A stretch of 10,506 bases of DNA, taken from positions 1 through 10,506 of the forward strand of contig DKEX01000120.1 of assembly GCA_002452295.1 (NCBI GenBank), given 5' to 3'. Under the pieces are notes generated by a model that saw only the letters and a program-made list of their open reading frames with translations, did not search any database and was not told the origin of the DNA. Below, one piece after another: positions 1-6,836 of this stretch (its first letter is position 1; the number at the start of each line of letters is the position of its first letter). The stretch comes from Firmicutes bacterium UBA6811 (GTDB lineage: Bacteria; Bacillota; SHA-98; UBA4971). Made by a program: the position numbers and the translations under genes.

Positions 1-17
1 AGGAGGAGGGAGGCAAG

Positions 18-491
18 GTGACAAGGGAGCTCAGATTCCGCGTGCTAGACGAGAACGGCCACATATGGCCCGTCATTGGCCTATTGTGGTCACCCGGCAG
101 CAACGCGTTGACGCACGTGCAGACGCCGGCTGAATGGTGGCGCGCCGATGAGGTCGTGGTCATGCAGTTCACGGGCCTGCGCGACAAGAATGGCAAGGAA
201 ATCTTCGAGGGCGACATTGTCCTGCAACGGATTGATTTTGGCACCAGCGGCAAGCGCCCGAAAGGGAAGCCGTACGTGCTGTGTCCCGGGCATATCGCTT
301 GGAACCGGCATACCGGGGAGTGGCATGTATCCCACGAACTCAACAAGGAGCACTATGAACGGATTGTGCGAGGGAACGGCACCGACTGGTATAGGGTCAC
401 ATGCTTGCCAGTGGCAGATGGAATATGGCCGACCGTGGAGGTCATCGGCAACATCTACGAACACCCGGACCTACTGGAGGCGTTACCATGA
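18..491 (+). CDS. YopX-family phage protein
   Basis: This 157-residue protein matches the YopX family of small proteins common in Firmicutes phages and prophages; their molecular role is not known. The match rests on the family signature at residues 49-68 (MQFTGLRDKNGKEIFEGDIV) and on the C-terminal motif VIGNIYEHPDLLE near residues 142-154. The start is GTG at 18, placed by the purine-rich ribosome binding site GGAGGGAGG just upstream. The stop overlaps the recU start as ATGA (488-491), so the two genes are probably translationally coupled. The antisense frame is also open but has no family features. Family assignment is confident; function cannot be stated. Confidence 0.9.
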   Translation: MTRELRFRVLDENGHIWPVIGLLWSPGSNALTHVQTPAEWWRADEVVVMQFTGLRDKNGKEIFEGDIVLQRIDFGTSGKRPKGKPYVLCPGHIAWNRHTGEWHVSHELNKEHYERIVRGNGTDWYRVTCLPVADGIWPTVEVIGNIYEHPDLLEALP

Positions 492-1120
492 CTGCTATTC
501 TCTCTTCCAAAGTAGCACGGAGCATGGGGAACAGGCTCCTTAAGGATGCGGCTAGGGCCGCTGACGGCGGGTATTGCGCCGCCCGGGCCCTCGCCAAGGA
601 CCCGCGCTACGCGTCCCGCGGCGTGGACCTGGAGAAGCAGATTATGCTCGTGAACGCCCTGTACCGGCGCCACGGCATCGCGCTGGTCGAGAAGGTCCCT
701 ACGGAATGGCTACCGATTCGCGAGTCAACGGGACGGGTGGTGTCGGCCAAGGTCACCCGACCGGCAGCCGTCGATTTCGTGGGGACGTATGGAGGCCTCG
801 CGATCGCCTTCGACGCGAAGGGCACCAGAGAGGCGAGAGTGAGGTGGGACCGGGTCGAGGAGCACCAGGCCGAGTGGCTCAAGGATTGGGTTCGCGCCGG
901 CGGCCTGGGGTTTGTGCTCGTTGCGTCCATAGGAACAGGGATGAAGGAGCAGTGGTGGCTCTGCCCCTGGGAGTGGTGGTGGCACGGGCTGAACGCGTGG
1001 AAGGAAGGGGCAGGCCCGGCGTCGTTCACGGTGGAGGAGCTGCCGGCGGAGTGGAGAGTACTGCAGCAAGGCGGCAGGGTGCCGATGGATTATCTGAGCT
1101 TGGTGAGGCGCTATGATTGA
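488..1120 (+). CDS. recU: RecU-type Holliday junction resolvase
   Basis: A 210-residue RecU-like nuclease of the PD-(D/E)XK fold, which cuts four-way DNA junctions during recombination or resolves branched phage DNA before packaging. Expected active-site elements are present in order: RGVDLE with Glu49 in the first helix, VDF with Asp96, FDAKGT with Asp109 and Lys111, then EHQ at about 125-127. Length is close to the roughly 200 residues of Bacillus RecU. The frame stays open back to 401, but ATG 488 is chosen because it follows GGAGG at 476-480 and overlaps the upstream stop as ATGA, and because RecU homology begins near it. The tryptophan-rich C-terminal stretch (WWLCPWEWWWHG) is characteristic of this copy. 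It overlaps the next gene by 8 bases. Confidence 0.9.
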   Translation: MTAILSSKVARSMGNRLLKDAARAADGGYCAARALAKDPRYASRGVDLEKQIMLVNALYRRHGIALVEKVPTEWLPIRESTGRVVSAKVTRPAAVDFVGTYGGLAIAFDAKGTREARVRWDRVEEHQAEWLKDWVRAGGLGFVLVASIGTGMKEQWWLCPWEWWWHGLNAWKEGAGPASFTVEELPAEWRVLQQGGRVPMDYLSLVRRYD

Positions 1121-1913
1121 CAACGCGAATGACGGCAAAAGACTTTTCGCACAGCCCTACTTCGTCACACCTCACGCCGTGCAGCGTTTCCGCGAGCGCG
1201 TTGTTGACATCCCGCCCGCCCGCGTCATCGAGGCGGCCCAGGAAATGCTCCAGGACTCCGGCCTGCCGGTGGACGCTGAAATGCGCGACGGCAAGCTCGC
1301 GCTCATCTACCGCGCACGGTATGCTGGCAAGACCGTCTATCTGACGGTCGGGCGCGGGGACACAGCGAGCGAAGGCAAACCTTGGCCGGCGGTGATCACC
1401 GTTATGTCCGAGGAGTCCGTGCTCCATGGAGTCCTTTGCCGGGCCGACACGAAGCGCGGGCGCAGGTGGCGATACGAGGACCGCAAGGCGCTCATCGTGC
1501 CGCTCCGCGAGGCCGGGTTTACCATCCGCGAGTGCTCCGCGATTCTCCGGATCGCGCACACGACCATAGAGCGCCACTTGAAGAGGCTCGGTCTCGCGAA
1601 GAAGCAGCCGCGGAAATGGCGACCTCGGGATATGGCTGTTCTCTGCCAGTTGCGGGATAAAGGGACGTCTTACAAAGATATTGCGGCACGGCTCGGCAGG
1701 AGCCCCATCGCGGTCCGCGTGAAATTCTGCCGGCTGCTGAAGCGGTACGCGGCAACGCGCGAGGACCCCGAGCGGCAGGCGGTCCTGCGGGTGCTGGCCA
1801 CCTGTCTCGACCCGGGCAAGGTCCTCAGCATGGCGCGCCGGGCCGGGCTACTAGAAAAGCTCAAACGCGACGCAGAGGAGGTGGAATCGTGCGAGAGCAG
1901 ACGTGTCCTGTAG
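1113..1913 (+). CDS. Phage DNA-binding protein with two helix-turn-helix regions
   Basis: A 266-residue protein with no family I can name firmly. The N-terminal part (about 1-105) has the pattern TPHAVQRFRERV at residues 19-30, resembling the HAxxRxxER motif of DUF4258-like and other phage proteins. Two helix-turn-helix-like segments follow: about 125-160 (FTIRECSAILRIAHTTIERH) and about 168-210, where TSYKDIAARLGRSPIAVRVK looks like a Myb/GcrA-type or sigma-region-4-like reader. The C-terminal tail is charged and helical. ATG 1113 overlaps the recU stop at 1118-1120; the 3' end overlaps csf1 by 25 bases. A role as transcriptional regulator of the early or CRISPR-like genes is inference from the helix-turn-helix segments and position. 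Confidence 0.7.
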   Translation: MIDNANDGKRLFAQPYFVTPHAVQRFRERVVDIPPARVIEAAQEMLQDSGLPVDAEMRDGKLALIYRARYAGKTVYLTVGRGDTASEGKPWPAVITVMSEESVLHGVLCRADTKRGRRWRYEDRKALIVPLREAGFTIRECSAILRIAHTTIERHLKRLGLAKKQPRKWRPRDMAVLCQLRDKGTSYKDIAARLGRSPIAVRVKFCRLLKRYAATREDPERQAVLRVLATCLDPGKVLSMARRAGLLEKLKRDAEEVESCESRRVL

Positions 1914-2644
1914 CGTTCATCTACGACGCGGCCCGCGCGACGCCGGACGTCGCGACGCCGAGCGGAGGCATGACTCACTACGACCCGGCTCCGCTTGGAG
2001 AGATGGCTGGCACATGTTGGCTATGCGGGTGCCCGACTAGACATGGGCATCCGAGGAAGCGGGTTATCAAGCCTACTTTCACCGACGGCAACCGGGCGCG
2101 CGCTCCTTGGAGCGACGTTGTCTGCGAGCACTGCGCATGGGCATTGTCGTATAAGAGCTTGCGCAACTACTCAATCCTGGCGACGAAAGAAGGCCTCCTA
2201 CACCCATCGCGCGCGGAGGTTCGGGAGGTGCTGCTAAACCCCCCGGAACCGCCGTTCGTCCTATGCGCGGCGACGTCCGGGCAACGCTGGCTGCATTTCA
2301 AGGGTGCGATCGCGCATAGCAAGGCCAGGTTCGGCGTGCGGTTCGAAGATGTGCCGGTCTGGGTCGCGCCGGAGAGTTTCCGAGCGCTCCTGGAGTCGAT
2401 TGAGGAGCTTTACACGGCGTTCACCAAGGCGGAGATCGAGTCCGGCAACTACCAGGTGCATCGGATCCTGCGGTTCGGTATGAAGAGATGGGAGGAGCTC
2501 ATCGAGCGCGTCGCGCCGCACAGAAAAAGCGGGCCGTTCAAGCTCGCGCTGTTCGTGGCCCAGCGTGAAGAACAAGCAAACGGGAAGGAGGACGAGGGAG
2601 GATGTACTACGGATTCGATACCGGCGACGAAAACGCTGCTATAG
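1889..2644 (+). CDS. csf1: Csf1-like large-subunit protein of a type IV CRISPR-Cas effector
   Basis: A 251-residue protein read as Csf1, the small zinc-finger Cas8-like subunit that marks type IV systems. A four-cysteine zinc-binding pattern is visible: Cys43 and Cys46 in CWLC, and Cys79 and Cys82 in CEHC, with a basic stretch (RHGHPRKR) between, as in Csf1. The remainder is mixed, with helical segments near 165-205. Identification is strengthened by the downstream order small subunit, Csf2, Csf3, CysH, which is the type IV-B order. GTG 1889 is chosen because GAGGAGG lies just upstream; ATG 1970 is possible, but its GGAGG is only one base away. The last 43 bases overlap the next gene. Confidence 0.82.
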   Translation: MREQTCPVAFIYDAARATPDVATPSGGMTHYDPAPLGEMAGTCWLCGCPTRHGHPRKRVIKPTFTDGNRARAPWSDVVCEHCAWALSYKSLRNYSILATKEGLLHPSRAEVREVLLNPPEPPFVLCAATSGQRWLHFKGAIAHSKARFGVRFEDVPVWVAPESFRALLESIEELYTAFTKAEIESGNYQVHRILRFGMKRWEELIERVAPHRKSGPFKLALFVAQREEQANGKEDEGGCTTDSIPATKTLL

Positions 2645-3105
2645 GAGCCTTGCTGGTCTACGGCGTTTATCGGAGCCGGGACGTGCAGCGGTTCAAGGTC
2701 ACGCCGGATATGTGGGGAGTCATCGAGCGCGCGGTGAAGAGCGCGGCCAAACGGGCAGGGGATTTGCACGACTTCATCGAGCGGCTGAAACCGAAATTGG
2801 CGTGCTCGACCCTCAAGCCTAAGTGGATGTCTACGGAGCTTCATACTATCACGCAGTACCGCGATCCCGAAACGGGTGAGATCGTCGAAAAGCGCGATCT
2901 TGGTCGGCGGCAGTTCTGGGTCGAAATTCTCGAGGCGATCGACCACGGCCCGGTCCTCGAGGTGCTTTACCAAAAGACGAGCTGGATCATCGCACTCGTG
3001 CGCGACCGCCTTGAACGAGAAAGGCCTCTGGAGGCCTCCGGGTTCCTGAAAACCGAAACCGAAGAGGAGGAGATTATCGATGTCGACATCAACGAATTTG
3101 CTTAG
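2602..3105 (+). CDS. cas11: Cas11-like small-subunit candidate of the type IV-B-like effector
   Basis: A 167-residue protein between csf1 and csf2, where type IV-B loci carry the small subunit Cas11, which packs along the Cas7 backbone. It looks mostly helical (about 30-65, 105-125 and 130-150), as a small subunit should. No catalytic motif is visible, so the call rests on position, size and helicity. AAGGAGG at 2585-2591 supports ATG 2602, inside the end of csf1. The acidic C-terminal tail (TETEEEEIIDVD) is encoded by the same GA-rich bases that form the csf2 ribosome binding site. Alternative: an unrelated protein of the operon. Confidence 0.6.
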   Translation: MYYGFDTGDENAAIGALLVYGVYRSRDVQRFKVTPDMWGVIERAVKSAAKRAGDLHDFIERLKPKLACSTLKPKWMSTELHTITQYRDPETGEIVEKRDLGRRQFWVEILEAIDHGPVLEVLYQKTSWIIALVRDRLERERPLEASGFLKTETEEEEIIDVDINEFA

Positions 3106-4135
3106 CGGCCGCTTAGAAGCAGTCTACACGCTGCTTTCGCCGTTATCGCACATCGGGGACAGCCACGGGCCAGAGTCGTTCCTCGCAACGCAGGAAATCT
3201 TGGACGCGAATGGCAACGCCACGGAGGTGTTCGTGTACTCAGGCAATGCGTTCCGCGGTATGTGGCGTGACGCGAGCACAAGATACTTCCTGGACAATCT
3301 TGGATCGAGCGCGATAATTCAAGTTCCGCTGGAGCTCTTCCACTTGTTCTTTTCGGGCGGCGCCATCGGCGGAGCACAGACCGTGGACATAGATCAGGCT
3401 CGCCGGATCCGCGAGATGGTGCCTCACCTCTCCGTGTTCGGCGGTGGCGTGGGGAATATGCTGCTTCCAGGGAAGATCAACGTCGGCGAGGGCCTTCCTG
3501 TCTGCCGCGAGCTCGCGCACGTCATCCCTGATGCTTGCCCGGGCAACCGTAGCCTTTCCTGGAGACAGATGACGACGGAAGTGAGCTACACCAGAAAGGA
3601 CGACGCGAAGGACGAGCTTCTGCGGCCCTATCTTTGCGACCCGTCGACCCCGCAGCTCGAAGAGCCGAAGCAAGGACAAATGGCGCTCCTCGAGGACGGT
3701 GAGGACGGTAGAGAGGACAAGACTGAAACGAAGAAGCAGAGCAAGAAAAGCGAAAAAGACAGGCCACAGCAAATGCGGTATACCATCGAGGTCTTCTGCC
3801 GCGGCGCGGTGCTCTGGCAAGAGACGACGTTCCAGGACATGACTGAGATCGAGCTCGGGGTGCTCGTCGCGGCTATCGCCGAGTGGTCCAAAATGCCGTA
3901 CCTCGGCGGCCAGGCCAGAATCGGCATGGGCAAGGTCAAGGTCGATATGGACTGGGAGCTGTGGGGCCAAGAGAAAGAGCATTTCCTTTCTGTCGGCGAC
4001 GGCAGGTGCCTGTTGTACCCTCCGGCCAAGGAAGCCAAGGAGAAGTACGACGAGTTCCTGCGGAAATACGCCGGTTACCTTGAGGAGAGGCGGGACCTGC
4101 TCGTCAAAGCCATAGGGGGGAAGGTTGTGGGATGA
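3080..4135 (+). CDS. csf2: Csf2, Cas7-family backbone subunit of a type IV effector
   Basis: A 351-residue RAMP-superfamily protein of the Csf2 (Cas7) type, which in type IV complexes polymerises along the guide RNA. Visible signatures are SPLSHIGDSHG at 20-30, SGNAFRGMWRD at 54-64, a glycine-rich segment at 121-137, and the C-terminal glycine-rich loop GGQARIGMGKV at 276-286, all typical of Csf2 and related Cas7 proteins. A highly charged low-complexity insert covers about 195-230 (many Lys, Glu and Asp) and is probably a flexible loop. ATG 3080 follows GAGGAGGAG at about 3064-3072, with 26 bases overlapping the upstream gene. The stop overlaps the csf3 start as ATGA. The long antisense open frame is a shadow. 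Confidence 0.88.
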   Translation: MSTSTNLLSGRLEAVYTLLSPLSHIGDSHGPESFLATQEILDANGNATEVFVYSGNAFRGMWRDASTRYFLDNLGSSAIIQVPLELFHLFFSGGAIGGAQTVDIDQARRIREMVPHLSVFGGGVGNMLLPGKINVGEGLPVCRELAHVIPDACPGNRSLSWRQMTTEVSYTRKDDAKDELLRPYLCDPSTPQLEEPKQGQMALLEDGEDGREDKTETKKQSKKSEKDRPQQMRYTIEVFCRGAVLWQETTFQDMTEIELGVLVAAIAEWSKMPYLGGQARIGMGKVKVDMDWELWGQEKEHFLSVGDGRCLLYPPAKEAKEKYDEFLRKYAGYLEERRDLLVKAIGGKVVG

Positions 4136-4809
4136 AGCAGATGCAGCCATTGAAGGTGACGGCGTTCTTGCAGGCGGGCAAGATCGCCACAACCGACCTG
4201 TTCTTGCCGTTGGATTCGATTCTCGCGGAGGTCTGGATGAGGTGGTATCACCCGGAGCGCATGGCTGCGACCCAAAGCGCTATCAAGCCGGAGGATTTCA
4301 TCATACCGGAGCTGCCGCTGGAGCGCCGCGGAGAAGGCGACGACTGGTACTGGGCCTGCTCGTTCGCCTGCGGCAAGCCGCAGCGCGAGGAGATAGTCTA
4401 CTGGCACAAGAGGTTCGACGACAAGGAGGCCGAGGCGTACGTCGACTTTGGAGGACGTCGGGGCAAGGTCGATACCGGGGCAGGGTTTTACAAGGATTAC
4501 CGCATGCCGCTCGTGACGCACCTCGTCCCGGCGCTCTCCTGGTATGCGGTGGGCGACATCGCTGCCGTTCGGGAGATGGTCCTGGTCGTCACCCATATCG
4601 GCAAGAAGCGCTCCCAGGGATACGGGCGGGTAGCGCGCTGGCAGGTAGAGACGTGGCCGGAGGATTTGTCGCACCTTCGCGCCGTGCCCGATCCTTCCGG
4701 TTCCGAGATGGGGATACGACCACCCTACTGGCTCAGCTGGCAGTGGCGGCCGGCGAGGATACCCAACGACCCGCGGCTTGCGTGTAACGCTGCATTGGAG
4801 GCGAGATAG
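4132..4809 (+). CDS. csf3: Csf3, Cas5-family subunit of a type IV effector
   Basis: A 225-residue RAMP protein matching Csf3, the Cas5-like subunit that caps the 5' end of the guide RNA in type IV complexes. Key segments are GRRGKVDTGAGFYKDYRMP at about 108-126 and the glycine-rich loop THIGKKRSQGYGRV at 154-167, which is the strongest Csf3 signature. The start ATG 4132 shares bases with the csf2 stop and follows a G-rich binding site (GGGGGGAAGG). No separate Cas6 processing nuclease is encoded nearby and I see no convincing catalytic histidine pattern here, so guide RNA processing is unexplained. The gene ends 4 bases before the CysH-like gene. Confidence 0.87.
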   Translation: MKQMQPLKVTAFLQAGKIATTDLFLPLDSILAEVWMRWYHPERMAATQSAIKPEDFIIPELPLERRGEGDDWYWACSFACGKPQREEIVYWHKRFDDKEAEAYVDFGGRRGKVDTGAGFYKDYRMPLVTHLVPALSWYAVGDIAAVREMVLVVTHIGKKRSQGYGRVARWQVETWPEDLSHLRAVPDPSGSEMGIRPPYWLSWQWRPARIPNDPRLACNAALEAR

Positions 4810-4813
4810 GGCG

Positions 4814-5563
4814 ATGGAGGAGTGGCGGCGCGAGGCGTATCGTCTCCACGCGCGCAGTCGCAATTACCTGGCGCGGCTCGAAGAGTCGAGGTGGATCATC
4901 CGCGAGGCCCTGAAGCACATGAATCACCCGTATGTCGCCTTCTCTTGCGGCAAGGACTCTTCGACGCTCGCGCACCTCGTGCTGGAGGAGAGGCCCGACG
5001 TGCCGCTTCGGTTCCTCTCCTCCGGGGAGACGAGAATCGTGCACAACGTGGACGAGATCATCTCGTGGTTCCGGGCGCGCGGCGCGATTGTTGAAGAGAT
5101 CCTCGTCGACCGCGTGTGGTCAGAGGAATGGCAGGATGCTACGTGGGACGAGGAGCGCAAAGCGGGGAGAGGCGATCTCGAGAAGCTCAATGCGGGTGAC
5201 TACGATGGAGTGTTCATGGGCCTTCGCGCCCAAGAGAGCAACCGCCGCAAGATGTCGCTCTACCAAAACCAGACGCCGGGCCTTCCTGCGTTCTGCTATA
5301 AGTACAAGGCCGGCCGGCGCGAGGGTATGATCCGCTGTTGCCCTCTCGCCCGCTGGCAGGTGGAGGACGTGGGCGCGTATCTCCTGACACACGGGATCCC
5401 GGTCCTCCGCCAGTACGAGCTCCATGGCCTGGAGGCTAGGACCACGGCGCGGCTCACCGGGGACGCGGTTCGGCAGAACATCCTTTCGGACATCAAGCGT
5501 GACAACCCCGAAGGGTGGAGGAAGCTCTTGAAGCGGTTCCCGGAATTCAGCCATTTTGTGTGA
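4814..5563 (+). CDS. CysH/PAPS-reductase-like PP-loop protein associated with type IV-B
   Basis: A 249-residue member of the adenine nucleotide alpha-hydrolase (PP-loop) superfamily of the CysH or phosphoadenosine phosphosulfate reductase type. The PP-loop is SCGKDS at 44-49 (canonical SGGKDS), followed by SSGETRIVHNVDEI at 69-82, GLRAQESNRR at 136-145, and a Cys pair in RCCPLARWQVEDV at 174-186. The C-terminal ECGxH motif of sulfate-assimilating reductases is not seen, so ordinary sulfate reduction is unlikely. CysH-like genes are the known ancillary gene of type IV-B loci, and their role there is unsolved. ATG 4814 is preferred, with GGAGG at 4797-4801; the frame extends to TTG 4778, inside csf3. 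A generic phage PAPS-reductase-family protein is the alternative. Confidence 0.85.
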   Translation: MEEWRREAYRLHARSRNYLARLEESRWIIREALKHMNHPYVAFSCGKDSSTLAHLVLEERPDVPLRFLSSGETRIVHNVDEIISWFRARGAIVEEILVDRVWSEEWQDATWDEERKAGRGDLEKLNAGDYDGVFMGLRAQESNRRKMSLYQNQTPGLPAFCYKYKAGRREGMIRCCPLARWQVEDVGAYLLTHGIPVLRQYELHGLEARTTARLTGDAVRQNILSDIKRDNPEGWRKLLKRFPEFSHFV

Positions 5564-5575
5564 GGAGATGGACCG

Positions 5576-6337
5576 ATGAACGTCGCTGTATTCGGCACGC
5601 GAAACGAGGACAACCTCAACCGAATCTACCGATTGTGCGCGTTTTTTGGGGTCGAAACCCTTGTGGTCGTGGGGAGCCGGGCACGGGTGCGCGGGAACCT
5701 GTTTTCGGCGAAAGACCAGGTTGCAATCGAATACCTGAAGGCCGAAGAAGATTTTTGGAACAGAGGCTTTACCCCGATCATCGCAGGCGTCGTCACAGGT
5801 GGAATTCTGCCTCATTCGTTACCGGCTTACATGCACCGCGCGGTGATTTGCGTCGGGTCGGAAAACGCTCCGGTACCCAGGAACATCAGAGAGAAAGCGC
5901 ATGAAAAGTGGACCATTCCGCAGCTTGGCAAGGCGCCACCGCTCACGGCGGACCAAGCGCTTGCGATTTTCTTGCATGCTGCACATCAGGGAGGTGAACT
6001 CATGCCGGAGAAGTCTAACAAGCAACGCGAGATAAGCCGCCGGGAAGCCATGCGAGTCGCAAGAGACAAGCTCGATAGTCTCTATCGGAGGTCTAGCGCG
6101 AGTGGCTACATAGCCATTGATGTGCAAAGCGGCAAGGCCATTTGGGTCAAAACTTTCCTGTGCAAGGTTAAAGCCGAGGGATGGGTTGACGCACATGATG
6201 TCTTTGCGGATTTGGAGCGTGAGCTCATTCGCTTCGAAGCAGAGAATTTGTCCGGCCGCGTACATTTGATCGTGTATCGCGGGCGGCCAGTGCAGGTCGA
6301 GTCTGTTGTCGAAGACGACAAGGTTAGGGTAGGATAA
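5576..6337 (+). CDS. SPOUT (TrmH-like) domain protein fused to an unknown C-terminal domain
   Basis: A 253-residue protein in two parts. Residues 1-140 resemble the SPOUT RNA methyltransferase fold of the TrmH/SpoU type: RNEDNLNRIYRLCAFFG at 9-25 (motif 1-like), VICVGSENAPVPRNI at 90-104 (motif 2-like) and IPQLGKAPPLTADQALAI at 114-131 (motif 3-like). The last two are degenerate against the family's GxExxGL and SLNVSVA patterns, so the activity may be altered or lost. Residues 143-253 form a lysine/arginine-rich domain I do not recognise. Inside the frame, ATG 6002 has an ideal ribosome binding site, so the second part may also be made alone (111 residues). GAGGAG at about 5563-5568 supports ATG 5576. 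It is the last gene of the CRISPR-like operon, 12 bases after the CysH-like gene. Confidence 0.7.
   Translation: MNVAVFGTRNEDNLNRIYRLCAFFGVETLVVVGSRARVRGNLFSAKDQVAIEYLKAEEDFWNRGFTPIIAGVVTGGILPHSLPAYMHRAVICVGSENAPVPRNIREKAHEKWTIPQLGKAPPLTADQALAIFLHAAHQGGELMPEKSNKQREISRREAMRVARDKLDSLYRRSSASGYIAIDVQSGKAIWVKTFLCKVKAEGWVDAHDVFADLERELIRFEAENLSGRVHLIVYRGRPVQVESVVEDDKVRVG
5990..6004 (+). promoter_or_regulatory. Strong internal ribosome binding site and ATG inside the SPOUT-like gene
   Basis: GGAGGTGA at 5990-5997 matches the Shine-Dalgarno consensus over 8 bases and stands 4 bases before ATG 6002, which is in frame with the upstream start at 5576. Translation from here would give a 111-residue protein equal to the C-terminal domain. 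The placement at the domain border suggests either two formerly separate genes that lost their stop, or a deliberate second product. Confidence 0.65.
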
Positions 6338-6445
6338 AGGGAGAAAGCAACTTTCACCAGAATTGACTCTAAGCCTTGCGCCCTGTGGGTGTGAACTAAA
6401 TAGTATGTGCATGGCGGTCAAGAGAGCTAGCTTACCCGTTAGAGG

Positions 6446-6482
6446 GATGCCGGCACCGTAGCGGTGTCGGCGTCTCGCTTTT
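6446..6482 (+). terminator. Probable factor-independent terminator after the CRISPR-like operon
   Basis: A 13-pair stem, 6446-6458 with 6462-6474 (two G:U pairs), encloses a 3-base loop (TAG) and is followed after TCGC by only four T residues. The stem is strong but the U-tract is short and delayed, so termination may be partial. It sits in the 166-base gap between 6337 and 6504. The rest of that gap holds a TTGACT at 6363-6368 without a matching -10 box, and nothing else I can support. Confidence 0.5.
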
Positions 6483-6503
6483 CCAGCGAAAGAGGGTGGT
6501 CGT

Positions 6504-6836
6504 ATGGAAGGTAGTCGCACGATGAAACCACTGGACCACGAGACTCTCGCGCTTGCGTGGAAAGAGCGCGAGATCCTAGGCGAGGCCGAGGCCGTCGTCA
6601 TCTGCACCTGCCCGCGTTGCGGATGGCGCACGCTCGTCTGGTCGGGTAGGCCTGGCGACCGGTGGCAGTGTATGAATCGCCGCTGCAATTTGGACTACGC
6701 GACCCTGACGGACCTCCTCGCCAGGGAGGAGGCTGTCAGGGAGCAGAAGCGGCGGGAAATCGAGGACCTCATGAAGGCGCCGGTCGGAACGTTCGAGCGC
6801 CGGCATGGGGCGCTGAAGCAGGTGAGGCACGGGTGA
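6504..6836 (+). CDS. Small zinc-ribbon phage protein
   Basis: A 110-residue protein with a zinc-binding pattern, Cys36-x2-Cys39 in CPRCGW and Cys56 and Cys61 in CMNRRC, followed by a charged helical stretch at about 68-92. Zinc ribbons like this occur in small nucleic-acid-binding phage proteins, and no further function can be read. ATG 6504 follows the modest GAGGGTGG; ATG 6522 is an alternative start. The stop overlaps the next start as GTGA at 6833-6836, so the two are probably coupled. Confidence 0.72.
   Translation: MEGSRTMKPLDHETLALAWKEREILGEAEAVVICTCPRCGWRTLVWSGRPGDRWQCMNRRCNLDYATLTDLLAREEAVREQKRREIEDLMKAPVGTFERRHGALKQVRHG

Noticed and set aside
401..487. N-terminal extension of RecU to ATG 401
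   Set aside because: It overlaps the YopX gene by 91 bases and lacks RecU similarity; ATG 488 has a good binding site and an ATGA junction.
3239..4192. Long open frame of 317 codons on the minus strand
   Set aside because: It lies fully opposite csf2, has no recognisable motifs, and results from the codon bias of a GC-rich gene.
6363..6391. TTGACT at 6363-6368 as a promoter for the small genes from 6504
   Set aside because: The position 17 bases downstream reads TGGGTG, not a -10 box, and the AT-rich TAGTAT at about 6401 is far too distant.
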